Assembly: GCA_017550445.1 (NCBI GenBank)
Contig: JAFZOV010000165.1
Location: 29,488 to 93,487, forward strand
From: Fibrobacter sp.
Lineage (GTDB): Bacteria; Fibrobacterota; Fibrobacteria; Fibrobacterales; Fibrobacteraceae
Direction of reading: 5' to 3'
DNA: 64,000 nt
In this document: positions 59,288 through 64,000 of the stretch, piece after piece
How the letters are laid out: every line of letters starts with the position of its first letter
Position numbering within the stretch: the first letter of the stretch is position 1
Position numbers and translations under genes: made by a program
The notes under the pieces: generated by a model
The model's database searches: none
What the model was told of the DNA's origin: nothing
The model's input: only the letters and a program-made list of their open reading frames with translations

Positions 59288-59848
59288 ATGGTTAGCTTCT
59301 TGAACGGAAAGAGCCCCTTTGATGAGGCTGAAGAAAAACTCGAAGCGGGCGAGACCATCAACGGTCGCCCGAAAATGCCCACCGGTCCTATCATGGGCTG
59401 GCAGGATGGCGTGTTCCTCCTGGTGATTATCGGCCTTATCGTGGGCGGTTACCAGTACTACCAGTACGCAAAGAAGAACAGTGCCGAAACATTTGCAAGG
59501 TGCGACGCTCTCTATGCGGCTGCGGCAGAAGACCCGACGAAGTACCCCGAGGTCGAAGCCTGCTACGACAGCACCTGGGATCTTGGATTCGTGAGCGATT
59601 CCATGGAAGTGCTCCGCCAGAACCGTCAGGGCCAAATTGCCGATATGCGCAACGCCCAGAAGGATGTTCTTGAAGATGCCAAGATTTCCCTGGAAGACGG
59701 CGATACGGTTAAGGCTGTCAAGGCTTTGAAGGATTATGCCGGTGCGATGTTGCTCCGCCCGTCCGATGCTGCGGAATGGAATAAAATCGTAGCGTTGCCC
59801 GTGGCCGAAAGCAAGCCTGAACCCCAGTCAGAAACCCCGGCTGAATAA
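59288..59848 (+). CDS. Single-pass membrane protein of unknown function
   Basis: The 186-residue product has a cytosolic N-terminus (SPFDEAEEKLEAGE), one TM helix (GVFLLVIIGLIVGGYQYYQYA, about 38-58) and a helical periplasmic domain. The organisation is like tetratricopeptide-type accessory proteins, but no repeat is clear. ATG 59288 is chosen with AGGGAAA just upstream; an earlier in-frame ATG lies inside sufE. It is the last gene of the flavoprotein-sufE unit. Confidence 0.6.
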   Translation: MVSFLNGKSPFDEAEEKLEAGETINGRPKMPTGPIMGWQDGVFLLVIIGLIVGGYQYYQYAKKNSAETFARCDALYAAAAEDPTKYPEVEACYDSTWDLGFVSDSMEVLRQNRQGQIADMRNAQKDVLEDAKISLEDGDTVKAVKALKDYAGAMLLRPSDAAEWNKIVALPVAESKPEPQSETPAE

Positions 59849-59878
59849 AAATTATTCCTTTCTTGCAAAAAATAATTG

Positions 59879-59890
59879 TAAATTAAGTGC
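59879..59890 (+). promoter_or_regulatory. -10 box TAAATT (59879-59884), 6 nt before ATG
   Basis: Leaderless spacing to the carbonic anhydrase ATG at 59891, with no SD. Confidence 0.45.
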
Positions 59891-60403
59891 ATGTCTAAAT
59901 TGATTGCACTCGATGGAATGACGCCCCGCCTGGGAAGCCGCGCCTTTGTGGCTGATGGGGCGGTACTTGTGGGCGACGTGGAAGTGGGGGATGATTCCTC
60001 CGTGTTCTATAATGCCGTTTTGCGCGGCGACCTTGCTCCGATTCGCATCGGGAAACGCACCAACATCCAGGACAATGTCACTGTCCACGTGTCTACCGGA
60101 ATGGGAGTCGTCGTGGGCGACGAGGTGACTGTCGGGCACAATGCGGTATTGCATGCCTGCACTATCGAAGATAACGTGATGGTGGGCATGGGCGCAATTG
60201 TGATGGATGGTGCGCACATAAAGAAAAATTGTATCGTAGGGGCTGGCGCCGTTGTTACGCAGGGGAAGGAATTCCCGGAGAATTCGCTTGTGCTCGGAGC
60301 CCCGGCCCATGTAGTGCGCGAACTCACGACCGAAGAAATCGAGGGTGTGCGCGGTGGTGTTGAACGCTATGTCGAAATAAAGGATAAACTCCTGGGGGCA
60401 TAG
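59891..60403 (+). CDS. Gamma-class carbonic anhydrase-like left-handed beta-helix protein
   Basis: The 170-residue protein is a hexapeptide-repeat trimer of the gamma-CA/YrdA group. Zinc-binding His residues are visible in DNVTVHVS and TVGHNAVLHAC. Repeats run from about 20 to 135, with a C-terminal helix. It may hydrate CO2, although many homologues have no measured activity. It is transcribed in the same direction as the downstream kinase and lipid A genes, which start 1 bp after its stop. Confidence 0.85.
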   Translation: MSKLIALDGMTPRLGSRAFVADGAVLVGDVEVGDDSSVFYNAVLRGDLAPIRIGKRTNIQDNVTVHVSTGMGVVVGDEVTVGHNAVLHACTIEDNVMVGMGAIVMDGAHIKKNCIVGAGAVVTQGKEFPENSLVLGAPAHVVRELTTEEIEGVRGGVERYVEIKDKLLGA

Positions 60404-60404
60404 C

Positions 60405-61370
60405 GTGGCACTAAAGTTTTACTTCTTGATCAATCCGATTAGCGGTGGCGGGCAAGGGAAAGTCATCAAGGAATTCCTGCCCGAAATCATGGAGTCGATG
60501 GACTTTGTTGCCGACGAGTGGAAGGTTGAATTTACCCGCTATGAGGGGATGAAGGAACAGATCCTGACGGCGCTGTCGTCTACGGAAACGCTTATTGCGG
60601 TCGGCGGTGACGGGACTGTTTCTGCAGTGCTTTCGACGATGCTCGCCTACGATTTTTCAAACAAGGTGAAAATCGGGCTTATCCCGCTTGGCACCGGGAA
60701 CGACCTTGCCCGCGTGCTGAACCTCTACAAGCCGTTTGTGGACCAGGGCCTGCTATTCCTGGTGCGTCGCCTGTTGCGAGCATCTGCCGTGCCTTTTGAT
60801 ATCTGGAAGGTGAACGGCACTTATGCGCTTGCGAACTATTTTTCGGGCGGTATCGATGCCCGTATCGCGCATGATTTTAACCGAGACCGCGCAACTGGCG
60901 CAATATCTTCGAATTCGGTGATTGCCAACAAGCTGCATTACGTGCGCCGCTTTTTTGCCGACAGGAATTATTGCCTGAAGGGCGGAACGTTGCGTTACGT
61001 CGATGAAAATGGCAAGAAGGTTACGGTTGACCTCAAGGGGCACCGGACGGTGATTGTCGGGAATATCCCGAGTTTTGCCAGCGGTGCAAATCCCTTTTTC
61101 CGTTCGAACATGGCGGATGGCTATTTGGAAGTGGTGGACGTGCCTGATTTGCCGGCGTTCCTGTGTGCCATTGCAATTGGTACCGTCCCTGTTATCGGGC
61201 ACTTGTACAAAAAGTATTTCCTCAAGTCGACGAAGGTGCGTTCCCTCGAGTTTTCTTTTGAAGACGGCGAGTTCCTGCAACTCGATGGCGAGGATGTGAG
61301 CGGCAAGCTGGGCAATACGGTTGCAATCGAATTTGCTAGCCAGGTCCAGATGCTTCGGTTGGGGGACTAG
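60405..61370 (+). CDS. Diacylglycerol kinase-family lipid kinase
   Basis: The 321-residue product has the DAGK/LCB5 catalytic motifs INPISGGGQGK (about 9-19) and VGGDGTVSAVL (about 66-76), then PLGTGNDLARVL (about 94-105) and a C-terminal domain with LQLDGEDV. It phosphorylates a lipid such as diacylglycerol or a related alcohol at the inner membrane. The GTG start follows the carbonic anhydrase stop by 1 nt, and its stop abuts the lpxD GTG start, so this is one operon. Confidence 0.88.
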   Translation: MALKFYFLINPISGGGQGKVIKEFLPEIMESMDFVADEWKVEFTRYEGMKEQILTALSSTETLIAVGGDGTVSAVLSTMLAYDFSNKVKIGLIPLGTGNDLARVLNLYKPFVDQGLLFLVRRLLRASAVPFDIWKVNGTYALANYFSGGIDARIAHDFNRDRATGAISSNSVIANKLHYVRRFFADRNYCLKGGTLRYVDENGKKVTVDLKGHRTVIVGNIPSFASGANPFFRSNMADGYLEVVDVPDLPAFLCAIAIGTVPVIGHLYKKYFLKSTKVRSLEFSFEDGEFLQLDGEDVSGKLGNTVAIEFASQVQMLRLGD

Positions 61371-62402
61371 GTGAAACCTGTTTCTCTGTTGAATGTGTTG
61401 GGATGGCTCAAGTCCGAAGGACTTTTGGACGGGGCCGATTTTTCAGAAATTGTAAAGAACGTTCCAGATGGATTTGAAATAGCGGGATTTGCATCTGTAG
61501 ACTTGGCATGCGATAGCGATGCGAGTTTCTGGGTGGGCGATACCGTGAAGAGCGAAACGAATGCGAATGGCTACGCGTCTTCGCTTTTGGCGCAGGTGCG
61601 AGCCGGCTTGCTGTTCGTGCCGCGCGGGTTGATCGAAGGTGGCGTAACTGCGGCCTCGAAGGTTTTGCCCTCTGTGCGCTGTGTTGTTCCTGTTGCAAAT
61701 CCGTACCATGCGATGGTCCGCTTCCTCGAATGCTTTGCAGGTGAGCCTGCAGGCGAAAGCTTTGTTGCGCCGACGGCCTCCGTTCACGGGAGCGCCGTGG
61801 TGGAGGGCGTCGTGGGCGAAAATGTGCATATCGGGCCCGGCTGCGTGGTGATGCGCGGGGCAACGCTCGGCGCAGGCTGCGTACTCGAGGCCAACGTGAC
61901 GGTTTACCCGAATGTCGTGATAGGCGAGAATTGCGTGTTCCAGGCGGGCGCCGTCGTCGGGTCGCGCGGGTTTGGTTTTTATGAATACGAGGGCGTGCGT
62001 CGGCCTGTCCCGCACCTTGCTGGCGTGCGCATCGGGCGCAATTGCAGTTTCGGGGCGAACACGGTGGTTGCCGCCGGTTTCTTGAGCCCCACCACGATAG
62101 GCGATTGCTGCCATTTCGATTCCTTCGTGCAGGTGGCGCATAACTGCCGTCTGGGCAACAACATTTATATGGCATCGCAGTCGGGACTTGCGGGTTCCGT
62201 GATAGTCGAAGACGACGTGGAACTTGCGGGCGGCGCGCAGGTGGCTGGCCACCTCACTCTCGGTAAGGGCGCGCGTATTGCCGCGAAGGCGGGTGTCACC
62301 AAGAGCATCCCTGCCGGCAAGACTGTTTCTGGGTTCCCTGCAGAAGACATTACGGTTTGGCGCCGCTCGATGGTGCGCCTCCGCCAGATGGGGAAGAAGT
62401 AG
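61371..62402 (+). CDS. lpxD: UDP-3-O-acylglucosamine N-acyltransferase
   Basis: The 343-residue enzyme has the LpxD N-terminal substrate-binding domain (about 1-110) and a left-handed beta-helix of hexapeptide repeats (about 125-300), including the catalytic His in VQVAHNCRLGNN. It adds the second acyl chain in lipid A synthesis. It starts with GTG directly after the kinase stop. The nearby lpxC and fabZ confirm the assignment. Residues that set acyl-chain length cannot be judged by eye. Confidence 0.95.
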   Translation: MKPVSLLNVLGWLKSEGLLDGADFSEIVKNVPDGFEIAGFASVDLACDSDASFWVGDTVKSETNANGYASSLLAQVRAGLLFVPRGLIEGGVTAASKVLPSVRCVVPVANPYHAMVRFLECFAGEPAGESFVAPTASVHGSAVVEGVVGENVHIGPGCVVMRGATLGAGCVLEANVTVYPNVVIGENCVFQAGAVVGSRGFGFYEYEGVRRPVPHLAGVRIGRNCSFGANTVVAAGFLSPTTIGDCCHFDSFVQVAHNCRLGNNIYMASQSGLAGSVIVEDDVELAGGAQVAGHLTLGKGARIAAKAGVTKSIPAGKTVSGFPAEDITVWRRSMVRLRQMGKK

Positions 62403-62403
62403 C

Positions 62404-63258
62404 ATGCCGGCTTTCAAGACTATTGCTTTCTCTTCGCCGTCGCTTTCGTTCAAGAACGCGACTGTGCAGGTCGATTTGCTGGAACGTGACCCGAACCGTG
62501 CTCCGCGCGTGTGTTGGAGCGTTTCGGGCGAACAATTTTACTCGACAGATGCCTTGCATTGTTACGCCGAACTGGAGTACAATGTGGCTCGGACGGCAAT
62601 TTATTCGAAACCGGGCCTCGACCGCCGGCTTTCCCTCCATTCTCCGGAGCATCTCGCTCCCGTGTTCCTCGCGTGGCCCGAATTGCGGTTCGATGTACGC
62701 GTCCTTGAGCAGAACGGCGATGCCGAAATCCCCATGATGGACGGGAGCGCGTTACCGTTTTTCCATGCATTGCGGCGCGTTGCCGGCGTTCCGCAGGCAA
62801 TCCGTTTTTACGATGCCCCTGTCGATGCCTCCTGGGAACTGCCCCGCGGCTACGTGAAAGTTTCGCCCTCGGAAACCTTCGAGGTGGAATACGAAATTAC
62901 GCGGCCCGATGGGTTCTCTTCGGCGGCAAGCCTTGCGGTCTATTCCGCAGAGGACCTCTATAGCGCGTTCTCGGCGCGGACTTTCATTTTCGAGGACGAT
63001 TATGAGGCCGCCCGCGCCTCCGGACTCCTGGGCGGGGTCGACGAAAGTTGCGGAATGCTCCTGGGCATAAATTCGCATGCCCGTTACCGCATGGACGAAG
63101 AACCTGCTCGCCATAAAATTCTAGACTTGCTGGGCGATATTGCCTTTGCATGCCCTGCTTTACCAAAGGTACGCATTCAGGTGCTGAACGGCGGCCATAC
63201 CATTCACCATAAAATCATGGAGAAACTTCTGCCTTATGTCTCTACTGGAAACCCTTAA
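62404..63258 (+). CDS. lpxC: UDP-3-O-acyl-N-acetylglucosamine deacetylase
   Basis: The 284-residue zinc enzyme has LHSPEHLAPV (first zinc His), MMDGSALPF, HKILDLLGD (second His and Asp ligands) and GGHTIHHKIMEKL (catalytic His). It catalyses the committed step of lipid A synthesis. ATG 62404 lies 1 nt after the lpxD stop. Its 3' end overlaps fabZ by 23 bp in a different frame, where in many Bacteroidetes the two are fused. Confidence 0.93.
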   Translation: MPAFKTIAFSSPSLSFKNATVQVDLLERDPNRAPRVCWSVSGEQFYSTDALHCYAELEYNVARTAIYSKPGLDRRLSLHSPEHLAPVFLAWPELRFDVRVLEQNGDAEIPMMDGSALPFFHALRRVAGVPQAIRFYDAPVDASWELPRGYVKVSPSETFEVEYEITRPDGFSSAASLAVYSAEDLYSAFSARTFIFEDDYEAARASGLLGGVDESCGMLLGINSHARYRMDEEPARHKILDLLGDIAFACPALPKVRIQVLNGGHTIHHKIMEKLLPYVSTGNP

Positions 63259-63727
63259 GAAATCTGAAAAAGCCGGCTTTGTCTACGATGCCGATGTGGT
63301 CCACGAACTGCTCCCGCAGAAGGCTCCCTTCGCGTTTGTCGATGAGGTCCTGAGCCTCGAACTTGGCGACGGCAAGGACGTGCTCCCGTCTTTGGTGGGC
63401 CTCTACCACGTGACCGGCGAAGAAAAGTTCTTCCAGGGCCATTTCCCGGGCAATCCCGTGATGCCGGGCGTGCTTCAGGTGGAATCCATGGCCCAGGCGG
63501 CTACGCTCCTTACGATGATCGCCCGCGAAGCCGACGTGGCGGGCAAGCGCCCCGCGTTCATGGGTATTGAAAACTGCCGTTTCAGGAATCCGGTGCTCCC
63601 CGGAATGGACCTCCGCCTCGAGGTAAAACTCCTTTCTGTGCGCCACGGCATATTCAAGTATTCAGGCAAGGCTTTCTCGGGTGAAAAACTGATGTGCGAA
63701 GCCGATTTTGTGGCTGCGATGGTCTAG
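63236..63727 (+). CDS. fabZ: 3-hydroxyacyl-ACP dehydratase FabZ
   Basis: The 163-residue hot-dog-fold enzyme has the FabZ motif GHFPGNPVMPGVLQVESMAQ (about 68-87; catalytic His and Glu) and the C-terminal CEADFVAAMV. It dehydrates 3-hydroxyacyl-ACP and competes with LpxA/LpxD for the same precursor, so its linkage to lpxC is common. It overlaps the lpxC end by 23 bp, giving coupled expression. lpxA, often next, is absent; malate dehydrogenase follows. Confidence 0.95.
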   Translation: MSLLETLKKSEKAGFVYDADVVHELLPQKAPFAFVDEVLSLELGDGKDVLPSLVGLYHVTGEEKFFQGHFPGNPVMPGVLQVESMAQAATLLTMIAREADVAGKRPAFMGIENCRFRNPVLPGMDLRLEVKLLSVRHGIFKYSGKAFSGEKLMCEADFVAAMV

Positions 63728-63747
63728 CAATTGTAACCAAAAATTGC

Positions 63748-63794
63748 TATATTGTAGCCCGTAAAATTCAATACCTTAAAAGGAAGGTCTAATC
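63748..63794 (+). promoter_or_regulatory. mdh promoter and ribosome-binding site
   Basis: A TATATT box (63748-63753) gives a leader of about 35 nt that holds SD AAGGAAGG (63780-63787), 7 nt before the ATG. It is a leadered contrast to the many leaderless starts. Confidence 0.6.
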
Positions 63795-64000
63795 ATGGCT
63801 AGAAAGAAGATTGCACTCGTTGGTGCTGGTCAAATCGGTGGTACAATGGCTCTCGTGCTCGCCCAGAAGAACCTCGGCGACGTCGTTCTCATCGACATTC
63901 CGATGACTCAGGGCATGCCCAAGGGCAAGGCTCTTGACATTATGGAAGGCCGCTCTGTCATCAACTCCTCCGTGGATCTTCAGGGTTCTACCGACTACTC
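63795..64000 (+). CDS. mdh: Malate dehydrogenase, 5' part (runs off window)
   Basis: The first 68 codons encode a lactate/malate-type dehydrogenase N-terminus: KKIALVGAGQIGGTMA (NAD-binding GxGxxG), LGDVVLIDIP, then GMPKGKALDIMEG. The GQIGG and PKGKALDI forms fit the Mdh3-type malate dehydrogenase. A strong SD indicates high expression, as expected for the reductive branch to succinate in these bacteria. The 3' end lies outside the window. Confidence 0.92.
   Translation, partial: MARKKIALVGAGQIGGTMALVLAQKNLGDVVLIDIPMTQGMPKGKALDIMEGRSVINSSVDLQGSTDY

Noticed and set aside
63728..64000. lpxA following fabZ
   Set aside because: The next frame encodes a malate dehydrogenase N-terminus, not an acyltransferase.

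Overview
The window looks like chromosomal DNA of a Fibrobacter-type bacterium (phylum Fibrobacterota), a Gram-negative anaerobe. The evidence is two lipoproteins carrying the FISUMP domain (Fibrobacter succinogenes major paralogous domain; 15844-16467 and 46471-47628), OmpA proteins with calcium-binding repeats, lipid A genes, a gingipain-type C25 peptidase, and promoters of the TAnnTTTG class known from the Bacteroidetes. No plasmid, prophage, insertion sequence or CRISPR array is visible. The gene content is mostly housekeeping with a strong cell-envelope component.

Layout. 1-7.4 kb: a YihY/BrkB membrane protein (cut by the window start), a barrel protein, two OmpA-family proteins, CvfB and RadC. 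7.5-14.9 kb: two paralogous membrane diguanylate cyclases flanking a small gene plus thyA and folA, then an MgtC/DUF4010 transporter and ThiD. 14.9-15.8 kb: the remnant of an Rpn-type nuclease gene with an elaborate 5' leader. 15.8-20.4 kb: FISUMP lipoprotein, TypA, a receiver-like protein and a lamin-tail lipoprotein. 20.5-27.6 kb: a release-factor-like protein divergent from a four-gene run that includes a 1368-residue C25 peptidase. 27.7-36.5 kb: MetK, an epimerase, a UbiA prenyltransferase, initiator tRNA, a PgsA-like enzyme, RecN, TrmB, an RNase Z-like protein and a lipoprotein. 36.7-44.7 kb: exonuclease III, then hisS followed by two SGNH hydrolases and an MBOAT acyltransferase. 44.7-50.3 kb: a sugar nucleotidyltransferase, TrmJ, FISUMP protein, XRE regulator, dUTPase, a candidate small RNA and an SDR. 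50.4-57.5 kb: a GLUG-repeat surface protein, dCMP deaminase, a lipoprotein, a barrel protein between two copies of the radA 5' end, RadA and an exported pentapeptide-repeat protein. 57.6-64 kb: a geranylgeranyl-reductase-like flavoprotein, SufE, a membrane protein, then gamma-carbonic anhydrase, a diacylglycerol-kinase-like protein, LpxD, LpxC, FabZ and the start of malate dehydrogenase.

How the parts fit. ThyA, FolA, dUTPase and dCMP deaminase together cover dUMP/dTMP supply. LpxD, LpxC and FabZ form an overlapping lipid A block. MBOAT plus two SGNH enzymes resemble a cell-envelope O-acylation cassette. The C25 peptidase and the GLUG protein with a sorting-like C-terminal segment point to type IX-like secretion.

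The most striking non-coding signals are: (i) about sixteen genes whose start codon lies only 6-9 nt after a TAnnTT -10 box, implying widespread leaderless mRNAs, including two divergent genes that share one ATGCAT palindrome as both start codons; (ii) terminators whose U-tract runs straight into the next gene's -10 box; (iii) a roughly 320-nt structured leader with an SD-sequestering hairpin before a decayed Rpn gene; (iv) a 73-bp duplication of the radA promoter and start; (v) an orphan ~70-nt RNA gene. Coordinates and motifs were read by eye. Family names are by motif recognition, not by database search.
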